64,000 bases of DNA from Rhodanobacter sp. LX-99 (GTDB taxonomy: Bacteria > Pseudomonadota > Gammaproteobacteria > Xanthomonadales > Rhodanobacteraceae). Position numbers and translations under genes: made by a program. Under the pieces are notes generated by a model, which worked only from the letters and a program-made list of their open reading frames with translations, made no database searches and was not told where the DNA came from. Below are positions 56,478-64,000 of the stretch, piece by piece (position 1 is the first letter of the stretch; each line of letters starts with the position of its first letter). The stretch covers positions 1,054,001-1,118,000 of the forward strand of contig NZ_JAHFVL010000001.1 in the NCBI RefSeq assembly GCF_018599185.1. Direction: 5' to 3'.

Positions 56478-57071
56478 CCTTCGGCGACCGAGTCACTTTT
56501 CTCTTGCGTAGCCAAGAGAAAAGTAACCAAAAGAGAAGGCCACCCCGCTTGGCGCTTGCCGAGCATCCTGCCCGGCAAGTCCGTGAGGGCCGGCCGGGTT
56601 TTTCGACCGGACTCCTGTCCGGGCGAAAAAGGATCGGCATCCCTGCCGATCCCCCTGCGGGCCTGTCGTCCGTCCCTCACCGCCGTACAGGGGCCCCGGG
56701 TAAAGCAGCGGGCCATCGTGGCCCGCACTCGGTGATAAAGCTCGGAAGCGAAGCAAGGCAGCAGCCGGAGCAACGCGTCGCTCTGCCATTGCTCTACTTT
56801 TGATCCGGCTCTTCTGAAAAGTGCGCGCAGGATGCGCGCCGCTCTACCCGGGTCCCCTCTGAAGCGGCGTGCGGGTGGAGGAAAGCCCGCAGGGTGGCCG
56901 GCAGGGATGCCGGCCAGTTTGGCGTCAGGGCAGGATGCCCTGTCGACAAACCCCGTAACCCGCACGCGGACTTTCCGGGCATGGATGCCCGGAAAGCGCG
57001 TAAGCGGGGTGCCCCTCTCTTTGGTTACTTTCTCTCGGGCAAGCGAGAGAAAGTAACTCGCCCTCCGAAGG
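56478..57071. repeat. Composite palindromic element, ~0.6 kb, bounded by inverted repeats
   Basis: This fills most of the 750-bp gap between the GTPase and hydrolase genes; no gene was found in the gap. The outer ~70 bp are imperfect inverted repeats (56478-56550 versus 57002-57071) containing the phrase AAGTAACCAAAAGAGAAGG and its complement, and each end carries its own hairpin (56496-56523; 57027-57054). Inside are at least six hairpins: 56555-56579, 56631-56652, 56823-56839, 56895-56916, 56926-56942 and 56971-56996. Their loops are variants of AGGAT on the right half and its complement on the left half. Similar CTTTGGTTACTTTCT-bounded units are common between genes in xanthomonads. No transposase is present, so it would be non-autonomous if mobile. 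Confidence 0.8.
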
Positions 57072-57149
57072 AGGACGAAAGCTCTCGCTCTCGATCTCCC
57101 AACAGCCACACCAGAAAGCAGCCGATGAAGCGGTTTTCTGCAGAAGCCC

Positions 57150-57944
57150 TTACGGCGTTCCCGCGAACGCCGCGCGCAGCCAGTCGTGCATCAGGCGGTA
57201 GCTGCGGGCGGCGGCGCGCTCGTCGTAGCGGCAGCCGGGCGAGTTCTCGCCAACTTCGGTGAAGCAGTGCACCGCGTGGCCGATCACCACGAACTGCCAG
57301 TCGGCTGGGCTCATGCGCATCTCGTCCATGAACTTGTCCGCATCCGGCATGGTGCCCTTGTCGTCGGCGCCGTTCATCGCCAGCACGCGCGCCTTGATGT
57401 TTTTTGCCAGCGCCGGGTTGTCGGTATCCAGGCCGCCGTGGAACGACACCACCGCCGCGACGTCCGCGCCGCTGCGCGCCAGGTCGAGCACGGCCGAACC
57501 GCCGAAGCAGAAGCCGATCGCGGCCAGCTTCGCCGCGTCGAGCGGCGCGTTCGCGGCCTGCGCCTTCAACTGCTCCAGTGCCATGTCGATGCGCTTGCGC
57601 ATCAGCGCGCGATCGCCGTACAGCGGCTTCACCGCCGCCTGTGCCTGCGACGCGTTGCCCGGCTGCGGGCGCACGCCGGCGCCGTACATGTCGGTGAGCA
57701 GGATCACGTAATCCTTGCCGGCAATCATTTCGGCCTTCTTTACGGCTGTGTCATTGATGCCGTACCAGTTCGGCACCATCACCAGGCCCGGGCGCTTCGC
57801 GCTCGAAGCGTCGTCGTAGACCAGCACGCTGTGGAAGCGGGTACCGTCCTGCGTCCACTCGACCGGGCGGTGCACCATCTTCGCCTGGACGGCAACACTT
57901 GAACCGGCGAGCAACAGCAGGCAGCAAAGTCGGGCCATACGCAT
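57150..57944 (-). CDS. Exported dienelactone hydrolase family protein
   Basis: 264 aa from the ATG at 57944 with a GGAGG site. A signal peptide (MRMARLCCLLLLAGSSVAVQA) predicts a periplasmic enzyme. The alpha/beta hydrolase has the Cys nucleophile in IGFCFGGSAVLDLA, an Asp in MNGADDKG, and the His in VIGHAVHCFTE, the dienelactone hydrolase triad. VMVPNWYGIND is the oxyanion region. The substrate is unknown; carboxymethylenebutenolidase activity is only the family name. Confidence 0.88.
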   Translation of the reverse strand: MRMARLCCLLLLAGSSVAVQAKMVHRPVEWTQDGTRFHSVLVYDDASSAKRPGLVMVPNWYGINDTAVKKAEMIAGKDYVILLTDMYGAGVRPQPGNASQAQAAVKPLYGDRALMRKRIDMALEQLKAQAANAPLDAAKLAAIGFCFGGSAVLDLARSGADVAAVVSFHGGLDTDNPALAKNIKARVLAMNGADDKGTMPDADKFMDEMRMSPADWQFVVIGHAVHCFTEVGENSPGCRYDERAAARSYRLMHDWLRAAFAGTP

Positions 57945-58004
57945 GGTCAATCCTCCGGTGGGTTGGCGGCACCCTCTTCCTGCACGCAGGAAGAGGCGCA
58001 AAGA

Positions 58005-59216
58005 CTAGAGTCCCGCAGCGTGTTCCGAGAGTTTCCGCTTCAGCGGCGTAAGCCGGTCGAGCAGACGCACGCCGACGCCGCGCGCGGCGACCAGCGCCGG
58101 CGACCGCCACGCGTAGATGCGCGCCAACGCGTCGAAGCCCAGCGCGTCCAGCGTGTCGGCGCTGCGTCGGCGGCGCGCGTAACGGCGCAGTACGTGCGCG
58201 GCTCCGATGTCGCGGCCGGCCGCGCGTGCGTCGATCAGCGTATCGCGCAGCTCGGCCACGTCGCGCAGGCCCAGGTTGACGCCCTGCCCGGCCAGCGGAT
58301 GCACTGCGTGCGCGGCGTCGCCCAGCAGCACGAAACGATCGGCCTGGTAACGCTCGGCCAGCTGCAGTTTCAACGGGAACGCCGCACGCGGCGTCGCGGC
58401 AACGATCCGGCCCAGCCGGAAATCGCTGGCCACGCCCAGCTCGTCCAGGAAAGCCTGCTCGTCCAGTGCCAGCACGCGCCGCGCCTCGGCCTCGGGCAGC
58501 GACCACACGATCGAGCTGCGCCCGTCGGCCAGCGGCAGCAGGGCCAGCGGCCCACCCGGCAGGAAACGTTGCCACGCGGTGTCTTCGTGCGGGCGTTCGG
58601 TGGCAACGTGCGCCACCACCGCACGCTGCGCGTAATCGCGGCCGCGCGTGCCGATGCCGGCCAGCTGGCGCAGCGGCGAAGCGGCGCCGTCGGCCGCCAC
58701 CAGCAGGCCTGCAGCCAGCGTCTCGCCACCGGCCAGTTCCAATTGGACGCGATCCTCGCGCGCCTCGAAACCCTGCACCTCGACCGGACACAAGCGGCGC
58801 ACGCCAGCGGCTTCCAGCGCTTGCCACAACATCCACTGCACCAGGCTGTTCTCCACGATGTAGCCGAGCCGGCCGCGGCCCTCGCTGGCTGCGTCGAAGT
58901 CGATCGCCGCGCCGCTTTCGGCGTCCCACACGTGCATGTGCGAATACGGGCCGGCGCGAGCTTCACGAATGGACGTCCAGACGCCCAATTCGTCAAGCAG
59001 CATAGCCGACGACGGCGCCAGCCCGACCACGCGCAGGTCCACCTCGGCGTTCGCGTCCCATGCCGCCGGCGCGTGCGCCTCCAGCAAGGCGGTGCTGAAG
59101 CCGGCCCGTGCCAGCGCCAGCGCAGCGGCGGCACCGACCATGCCGCCGCCGACCACGGCCACGTCCAGCGCCGGTGCGCGGCGCCGGGGAGGCATGTCCT
59201 GCAGCGGAGTGTTCAT
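58005..59216 (-). CDS. UbiH/UbiI/UbiF-family FAD-dependent ubiquinone hydroxylase
   Basis: 403 aa. The ATG at 59216 overlaps the ubiH stop (ATGA). Motifs are DVAVVGGGMVGAAAALALARAG (FAD), the DRVQLELAGGETLAAGLLVAADGAAS region with the DG motif, and GDAAHAVHPLAGQGVNLGLRDV. It is the second of a tandem hydroxylase pair, most likely UbiI- or UbiF-type, which hydroxylates C5 or C6 of the ubiquinone ring. The exact position cannot be decided by eye. Confidence 0.9.
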   Translation of the reverse strand: MNTPLQDMPPRRRAPALDVAVVGGGMVGAAAALALARAGFSTALLEAHAPAAWDANAEVDLRVVGLAPSSAMLLDELGVWTSIREARAGPYSHMHVWDAESGAAIDFDAASEGRGRLGYIVENSLVQWMLWQALEAAGVRRLCPVEVQGFEAREDRVQLELAGGETLAAGLLVAADGAASPLRQLAGIGTRGRDYAQRAVVAHVATERPHEDTAWQRFLPGGPLALLPLADGRSSIVWSLPEAEARRVLALDEQAFLDELGVASDFRLGRIVAATPRAAFPLKLQLAERYQADRFVLLGDAAHAVHPLAGQGVNLGLRDVAELRDTLIDARAAGRDIGAAHVLRRYARRRRSADTLDALGFDALARIYAWRSPALVAARGVGVRLLDRLTPLKRKLSEHAAGL

Positions 59217-60442
59217 GGCAGGCGCTCCAGCACCGCCAGTGGCGGCGCGTCGCGAAAGCCCATGCCGCGGCGCGCCAGCGTGCGTTGCAGCGGCGGCAGC
59301 CGGTCGCAAGCCAACAACGCCAGCGAACGCAGTGGCGCCAGCAGCGGTTGCGGCAGGCAGGCCAACCGCACCAGGCCGTGGCTCATCGCCATGGTGCCTT
59401 CGCGATCCGGCGCGCGCCGCGCGGCGTAGCGTTCCAGCAGACCAGCCGCGCCCGGATCAGGCGCGGCCGCCACCAGCTCGGCCAGGGTCAGCGCATCGCG
59501 CAGGCCCAGGTTGAAACCCTGCGCGCCGATCGGATGCACGGTCTGCGCGGCATTGCCCACCAGCACCGCGCGCGGCGCGGTCAGCTGCGCGGCGGCGACC
59601 CGGTGGATCGGGTACGGATGACGCCTGCCCGGCCGGCTGAGCCTGCCCAGCCGCCAGCCGAAACGGCGTTGCGCCAGTTCGATGAAGCCCGCATCGTCCA
59701 GCGCGGCCACCGCATCAGCCTCGTCGGCGGACACCGTGAGCACCAGGCCGCAGCGGCGCTCGGCCAGCGGCAGCAGCGCGATGGGACCGTCGTCGGCAAA
59801 GCGCTCGTACGCGCGGTTCGCATGGTCGCGTTCCGGCGTGACCGTGCACACGAACAGGGCCTGCCGGTAGTCGTGCCGCTCGGCGGCGATACCGAGCTGC
59901 GTGCGCACGAACGACTGCGTGCCGTCGGCGCCGACCAGCAGCGGCGTGTCGAGGCTGCGCGCGCCGTCGGCGGTGGCGACCTGCGCGCGCCAGCCGCCGG
60001 CCAGCGGCTGCAGCGCGGACAAGGTGGCCGGCGCCAGCCGGGTCAGCCGGGTGCATTCGTCCAGCCGGCGCAGCAGCGCGGTGCCAAGTTCGCGCGCCGG
60101 CAGGGTCCAGCCCAGCGCATCGACACCCTGCCTGTCCGCGTCGATGCGCGCGCTGCCGAACTCGCCGGCACGACTGACATGGATGTGCTTGATCGGCGTG
60201 GCGCGGGCGGCGGCATGCCGCCACACGCCAATGGCCTCGAGTCCGTTGACGGTGGCGCGGGCCAGCGCCAGGTTGCGCTCGTCGTAGCTGGGCTGGGCGT
60301 CGGCGCGCGGCGCAGCACTCTCGACCAGGGTGGCGGCGATGCCGGCGGCATCCAGCGCGATCGCCAGACTGGCGCCGACCAGGCCGCCACCGACGATCAG
60401 CACGCCAGACTCGCTCACGACGGGGGATTCGGGGACATTCAT
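59213..60442 (-). CDS. ubiH: 2-octaprenyl-6-methoxyphenol hydroxylase UbiH
   Basis: 409 aa. FAD motif VLIVGGGLVGASLAIALDAAG, middle LLVGADGTQSFVR, and the late GNAAQTVHPIGAQGFNLGLRDA, which is the UbiH variant of the GDAAH motif. SYDERNLALA near residue 50 is also UbiH-typical. It hydroxylates C1 of the ring in aerobic ubiquinone synthesis. It is co-transcribed with the downstream hydroxylase. Confidence 0.92.
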   Translation of the reverse strand: MNVPESPVVSESGVLIVGGGLVGASLAIALDAAGIAATLVESAAPRADAQPSYDERNLALARATVNGLEAIGVWRHAAARATPIKHIHVSRAGEFGSARIDADRQGVDALGWTLPARELGTALLRRLDECTRLTRLAPATLSALQPLAGGWRAQVATADGARSLDTPLLVGADGTQSFVRTQLGIAAERHDYRQALFVCTVTPERDHANRAYERFADDGPIALLPLAERRCGLVLTVSADEADAVAALDDAGFIELAQRRFGWRLGRLSRPGRRHPYPIHRVAAAQLTAPRAVLVGNAAQTVHPIGAQGFNLGLRDALTLAELVAAAPDPGAAGLLERYAARRAPDREGTMAMSHGLVRLACLPQPLLAPLRSLALLACDRLPPLQRTLARRGMGFRDAPPLAVLERLP

Positions 60443-60528
60443 GCGCCGATGATACGCGCTGGCGCTGTCGGCGTTGCGGCGCGTTGGGCTAGACTAGCGG
60501 TCTGTCCAGACCCCACACGGAGCACCCC

Positions 60529-61125
60529 ATGGCCAAGACGCAGACCCAACGCATCGGCATCTTCCTGATGCTGGCCCTGGTGATGGCGGCAACCCGCCTG
60601 CATCACTTCAGCGCCCTGCCCGACGCATCGTGGGGCGTGTTCTTCCTGGCCGGCTTCTGGCTGCGCGGTTCCGCTCGCTGGGCGTTCCCGCTGCTGATCG
60701 CCGAGGCGGTGCTGGTCGATTTCTACGCGATCACCGGCGCCGGGCTCGATTTCTGGACCCATTACTGCGTCTCGCCGGCGTACTGGACCATGCCGGCGTA
60801 CTTCGGCGCGCTGTGGTTCGGCGGCAGCTGGCTGGCCCGTCATCAGTCCGGCCTGCGCCTGCCCACGCTGGGCCTGGCCGCGGTGGCGCTGGTAGTCAGC
60901 GAGGCGGTCTGCTACCTGATCTCCAACGGCAGCTTCTACTGGCTCAGCGCCAGCGTGCCGCTGCCGCGCAGCTCCACCAGCTGGTTCGCCAACCTCGGCG
61001 ACTGGTACCTGCCGTTCCTGGGCACCACCGTGCTGTATGTGGGCATCGGCGCCGCGCTGCACGTGGGCGTGACGCTGCTGGCACGCACCCTGCGCGGCGC
61101 CAGCCAGCCGGGTCTGAGCCACTAA
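60529..61125 (+). CDS. btuM: BtuM-type vitamin B12 transporter (solitary ECF S-component)
   Basis: 198 aa, GGAG upstream, about six membrane helices. The motifs TRLHHFSALPDASWGVFFLAGF and FWTHYCVSPAYWTMPAYF are those of BtuM, with a Cys at position 80 (HYCVSPAY), the same number as the cobalt-coordinating Cys80 of Thiobacillus denitrificans BtuM. Such proteins take up cobalamin without an ECF ATPase module. The next gene, 9 bp downstream, is a cobalamin adenosyltransferase, the expected partner. No cobalamin riboswitch could be seen in the 86 bp upstream. Confidence 0.85.
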   Translation: MAKTQTQRIGIFLMLALVMAATRLHHFSALPDASWGVFFLAGFWLRGSARWAFPLLIAEAVLVDFYAITGAGLDFWTHYCVSPAYWTMPAYFGALWFGGSWLARHQSGLRLPTLGLAAVALVVSEAVCYLISNGSFYWLSASVPLPRSSTSWFANLGDWYLPFLGTTVLYVGIGAALHVGVTLLARTLRGASQPGLSH

Positions 61126-61134
61126 GCCGGCGCG

Positions 61135-61704
61135 ATGGGCAACCGGCTCTCGAAGATCTACACGCGCACCGGCGACGACGGCAGCACCGGCCTCGGCGAC
61201 GGCTCGCGGGTGGGCAAGGACTCGCTGCGGGTCAGCGCCTACGGCACGGTGGACGAGCTCAACAGCACGATCGGCATGCTGCTGGCCGCCGACGGCGTCA
61301 GCGACCAGGTGCGCGAGGCGCTGACCCAGGTGCAGCACGACCTGTTCGACCTCGGCGGCGAGTTGTGCATTCCCGGCATGGCGATGGTCGAGGACAGCGA
61401 CATCGACCGCCTGGAAACCGTCCTCGACGCTCTCAACGAACCGCTGCCGCCGCTGAAGGAATTCATCCTGCCCGGCGGCGGCATGGCCGCGGCCTGCGGC
61501 CATCTGGCGCGCACGGTATGTCGTCGTGCCGAGCGTGAAGTGATTGCGCTGTCACGGGCGGAAGACATCCGCAACCAGCCGCAACGCTACTTGAACCGGC
61601 TGTCCGACCTGCTGTTCGTGATCTCGCGCGTGCTGGCCCGCGCCAGCGGCCACGGCGAAGTGCTGTGGCAGCACGAGCGCCGCCGCAAGCCTTCCACGAA
61701 GTAG
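61135..61704 (+). CDS. Cob(I)alamin adenosyltransferase, PduO type
   Basis: 189 aa. The N-terminal KIYTRTGDDGSTGLGDGSRVGKDSLRVSAYGTVDELNS is the ATP-binding PduO signature. The middle has FILPGGG and CRRAEREV, and the end YLNRLSDLLFVISRVLAR, both conserved. It transfers the adenosyl group from ATP to reduced cobalamin, making adenosylcobalamin. It is coupled with btuM, so imported cobalamin would be activated directly (inference). Confidence 0.95.
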   Translation: MGNRLSKIYTRTGDDGSTGLGDGSRVGKDSLRVSAYGTVDELNSTIGMLLAADGVSDQVREALTQVQHDLFDLGGELCIPGMAMVEDSDIDRLETVLDALNEPLPPLKEFILPGGGMAAACGHLARTVCRRAEREVIALSRAEDIRNQPQRYLNRLSDLLFVISRVLARASGHGEVLWQHERRRKPSTK

Positions 61705-61713
61705 GCCCGCCGC

Positions 61714-62634
61714 ATGATGCGGCTGTACACCCATCCCGCCTGCCTGCTGCACGACCCCGGCCCGGGCCACGCCGAGCGACCGGCGCGGCTGCACGCGGTG
61801 CTGCAGGCGCTGGACCACGACCGTTTCGCCGCGCTCGACCGCATCGAGGCGCCGCAGGCCGTCCGCGAACAGCTGCAGCGCGTGCACGGCGCAGCCCACG
61901 TCAGGGAGATCCTGCTCGGTGCGCCACCCGGCGACATGCTCGCCCTGGACCCGGACACCGTGATGGGCCCCGGCTCGACCGAGGCGGCCCTGCGCGCGGC
62001 CGGTGCCGTGGTCGCGGCGGTCGACGCGGTGCTTGGCGGCAGTGCGCGGCGCGCGTTCTGCGCGGTGCGTCCGCCCGGCCACCACGCGACGCGCGACCAC
62101 GCGATGGGCTTCTGCCTGTTCAACAATATCGCGGTGGGCGCCGCCCACGCGCTGGTCGCACACGGCCTGAAGCGGGTCGCGATCGCCGATTTCGACGTGC
62201 ACCACGGCAACGGCACGCAAGCCATCTTCGAGCACGAGCCGCGCGTGCTGTTCGCCTCCAGCCACCAGTCGCCGCTGTACCCGGACAGCGGCCGCGAGGA
62301 CGAGCGCGGCGTGGGCAACATCGTCAACGGCACGCTGTCGCCCGGCGCCGGCTCGCATGAATTCCGCGAACTGTGGGACGGCGTGCTGTTGCCGCGGTTG
62401 CATGCGTTCAAGCCGCAGCTGGTGCTGGTCTCGGCTGGCTTCGACGCCCACCGCAACGACCCGCTGGCCGACATCCGGCTGGGCCAGGAAGACTACGCGT
62501 GGATCACCGAACGCCTGGCGGCGCTGGCCGACGTGCATGCCGGCGGGCGGCTGGTTTCCACCCTGGAAGGCGGCTACGACCTGGCCGCACTGGCCGCCAG
62601 CGTGAGCGCACACATCGGCGCTCTCATCGAGTAA
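61714..62634 (+). CDS. Histone deacetylase-family amidohydrolase
   Basis: 306 aa, 9 bp after the adenosyltransferase. The class II HDAC-like motifs are complete: VRPPGHHA (proton-relay histidines), FCLFNNIAVGAAHAL, IADFDVHHGNGTQ (zinc Asp and His), SSHQSPLYP, and SAGFDAHRNDPLA with the second zinc Asp, then LEGGYDL. Bacterial members deacetylate acetylated amines, polyamines or proteins. The natural substrate is unknown. Confidence 0.93.
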   Translation: MMRLYTHPACLLHDPGPGHAERPARLHAVLQALDHDRFAALDRIEAPQAVREQLQRVHGAAHVREILLGAPPGDMLALDPDTVMGPGSTEAALRAAGAVVAAVDAVLGGSARRAFCAVRPPGHHATRDHAMGFCLFNNIAVGAAHALVAHGLKRVAIADFDVHHGNGTQAIFEHEPRVLFASSHQSPLYPDSGREDERGVGNIVNGTLSPGAGSHEFRELWDGVLLPRLHAFKPQLVLVSAGFDAHRNDPLADIRLGQEDYAWITERLAALADVHAGGRLVSTLEGGYDLAALAASVSAHIGALIE

Positions 62635-62784
62635 AACCCCGCGCAGCGCACTGCGCCCCGCATTGAATCTCCCCCGTTTGGTCCCCGCCCATGCTGAATC
62701 CCGGCGTGCAGCGGGAAACGTCTATCTGCCGTCCGGAGGGTCTTTCTGCTAGCTTAACGAGCCTTCGAAGCCGGCAGATTCCCC

Positions 62785-64000
62785 GTGACGCCCAAGCTAC
62801 CTCCACGCCGCCTGCTGGCGGTTGCTGCCGCCCTTGCCGTGTTCGGCGGCCAGGCCGACGCCAGCAACGCCCAGATCTCCCCCGCAAGCCCCGCGAACCA
62901 GACCGACCTGGCCTGTCCGCTGGGTTCGTTCCACTGTGCGCCGCGCCCGCTCAACTACGCGATGTGCCGGCCCAATGCCCTGCTGGAGTTCTACGATCCC
63001 AGCCTGGGCAAGGACACCAGCCTGCGCGAGACCAGCCCGACCCTGGTGCAGGCGCAGCACGTGGACAGCTCCAACCAGTCGGTCTACCACCTGTCCGGTG
63101 AAGTGAAGCTGCAACGCGCCGATCAGCAGTTGCAGGCCGAGCGCATCGACTACAACGACGGAAGCACCGACTACGACGCCCGCGGCAACGTGCGCTACCA
63201 GGAAGCCGGCCAGCTGCTGGCCGCGTCGCACATGCGCGGCAACACCGAAGCCAGCCGCGGCATCGCCGACGATGTGCGCTACCAGATGCTCGACGCGCGC
63301 GGCAACGGCACGGCCGGCCAGGGCCAGATGCTGGACGCGCAGCGCACGCGCTACTCGCAGGCCACCTACTCCACCTGCGACGTCGGCCACCACCTGTGGG
63401 AGTTCCGCGCCAAGTCGATCACCATCGACAAGGAAACCGGCGTCGGCGTGGCGCGCAACGCCACCATGCGCCTCGGCAATGTGCCGTTCCTGTACCTGCC
63501 GTATTTCAGTTTCCCGGTCGACGACCGCCGCAAGAGCGGCTTCCTCTACCCGACCATCGGCAACACCAGCCGCTCGGGCTACGAGATCAGCACGCCGTAC
63601 TACCTGAACCTGGCGCCGAACTACGACGCCACGCTGGACCCGCGCATCTACAGCGAGCGCGGCGCGATGCTGGCCGGCGAATTCCGTTATCTGACGCCGG
63701 GCAGCCGCGGCCAGCTCAACGTGGAATACGTGCCGAACGACCACGGCGAGAGCGACGGCCTGGCCGACACCAAGGACGACTCCCGCTACCTGGTCAAGTT
63801 CTCCGATCGCACGCTGCTGTGGAAGGGCTGGCAGTTCGTGGGCTCGTACAACCATGCCTCGGACAGCAGCTACCTGTACGACTACGGCGACGCCCTGTCC
63901 CACGCGGCGGTCTACACGCTGGGCTCGAATGCCGCGATCGTGGGCGGCGGCAAGTGGTGGAACGCCTCCTTCGGCGGCACCATCTACCAGAACGTGAATC
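62785..64000 (+). CDS. lptD: LPS assembly outer membrane protein LptD, N-terminal part
   Basis: Starts at GTG 62785 and remains open to the window's end (405 codons visible). A signal peptide (RRLLAVAAALAVFGGQADA) is followed by a Cys-containing segment (ACPLGSFHCAPRP), the OstA/LptA-like domain (VYHLSGEVKLQRADQQLQAERIDYNDGS, YDARGNVRYQEAGQLLAA), then YSTCDVGHHLWEFRAKSI and MRLGNVPFLYLPYFSFPVDDRRKSGFLYPTIG, which are LptD motifs leading into the beta-barrel. LptD inserts lipopolysaccharide into the outer membrane; its inner-membrane partners lptF and lptG are at 43-45 kb. The ribosome-binding site is weak. Confidence 0.92.
   Translation, partial: MTPKLPPRRLLAVAAALAVFGGQADASNAQISPASPANQTDLACPLGSFHCAPRPLNYAMCRPNALLEFYDPSLGKDTSLRETSPTLVQAQHVDSSNQSVYHLSGEVKLQRADQQLQAERIDYNDGSTDYDARGNVRYQEAGQLLAASHMRGNTEASRGIADDVRYQMLDARGNGTAGQGQMLDAQRTRYSQATYSTCDVGHHLWEFRAKSITIDKETGVGVARNATMRLGNVPFLYLPYFSFPVDDRRKSGFLYPTIGNTSRSGYEISTPYYLNLAPNYDATLDPRIYSERGAMLAGEFRYLTPGSRGQLNVEYVPNDHGESDGLADTKDDSRYLVKFSDRTLLWKGWQFVGSYNHASDSSYLYDYGDALSHAAVYTLGSNAAIVGGGKWWNASFGGTIYQNVN

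Noticed and set aside
56478..57071. CRISPR array or IS element
   Set aside because: Hairpins have different stems and irregular spacing with no spacers, and no transposase frame is present.
60443..60528. Cobalamin riboswitch before btuM
   Set aside because: The gap is only 86 bp and lacks B12-box-like sequence.

Overview
The window is about 64 kb of GC-rich, gene-dense gammaproteobacterial chromosome. Gene order (nrdR-rib-nusB-thiL-pgpA, lptFG/pepA/holC, ubiH pair, lptD), a RibBX-type riboflavin gene, a PHB depolymerase and several palindromic repeat families point to Xanthomonadales, probably Rhodanobacteraceae (Rhodanobacter/Dyella-like). The taxonomy is inference. No rRNA, tRNA, CRISPR array, transposase or phage gene was seen.

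Left part (1-16.4 kb): the tail of an APC permease overlaps a flavin/4Fe-4S amine dehydrogenase with a histamine-dehydrogenase-like pocket. Next come a Fur-boxed hemP with an unknown partner gene and a divergent aldo-keto reductase/alcohol dehydrogenase pair. The long minus-strand riboflavin/thiamine/nus cluster follows (nrdR, ribD, ribE, ribBX, ldcA, ribH, nusB, GNAT, thiL, pgpA). An FMN riboswitch lies before ribE, and a LysR/quinone-oxidoreductase/secreted lactonase module separates ribD from ribE.

Middle (16.5-47.5 kb): mostly housekeeping genes (glyA, ettA, pyrF, def, cstA-ybdD, purL, dsbC, xerD, phaZ, ltaE, lptFG, pepA, holC) with transporters, a glycosyltransferase and hypothetical proteins. 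Between xerD and dsbC, which are adjacent in E. coli, lies a lower-GC plus-strand insertion. It holds a PKHD hydroxylase and a two-gene graspetide (microviridin-like RiPP) locus: a 58-aa precursor ending in a Thr/Lys/Ser plus Asp/Glu core, a perfect 12-bp hairpin, and a MvdD-like ATP-grasp macrocyclase. This is the most interesting system in the window.

Right part (47.5-64 kb): two tandem hybrid sensor kinases have diverged propeller sensors but nearly identical kinase/receiver halves, an indel-free duplication of about 1.25 kb. They are followed by a membrane GTPase, a 0.6-kb composite palindromic element bounded by inverted repeats, a periplasmic dienelactone-hydrolase-like protein, two ubiquinone hydroxylases, a BtuM-type vitamin B12 transporter with its adenosyltransferase, a histone-deacetylase-like amidohydrolase, and the start of lptD.

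Start codons were chosen by ribosome-binding sites, overlaps and family length. Functions rest on motif recognition by eye; no database search was run.
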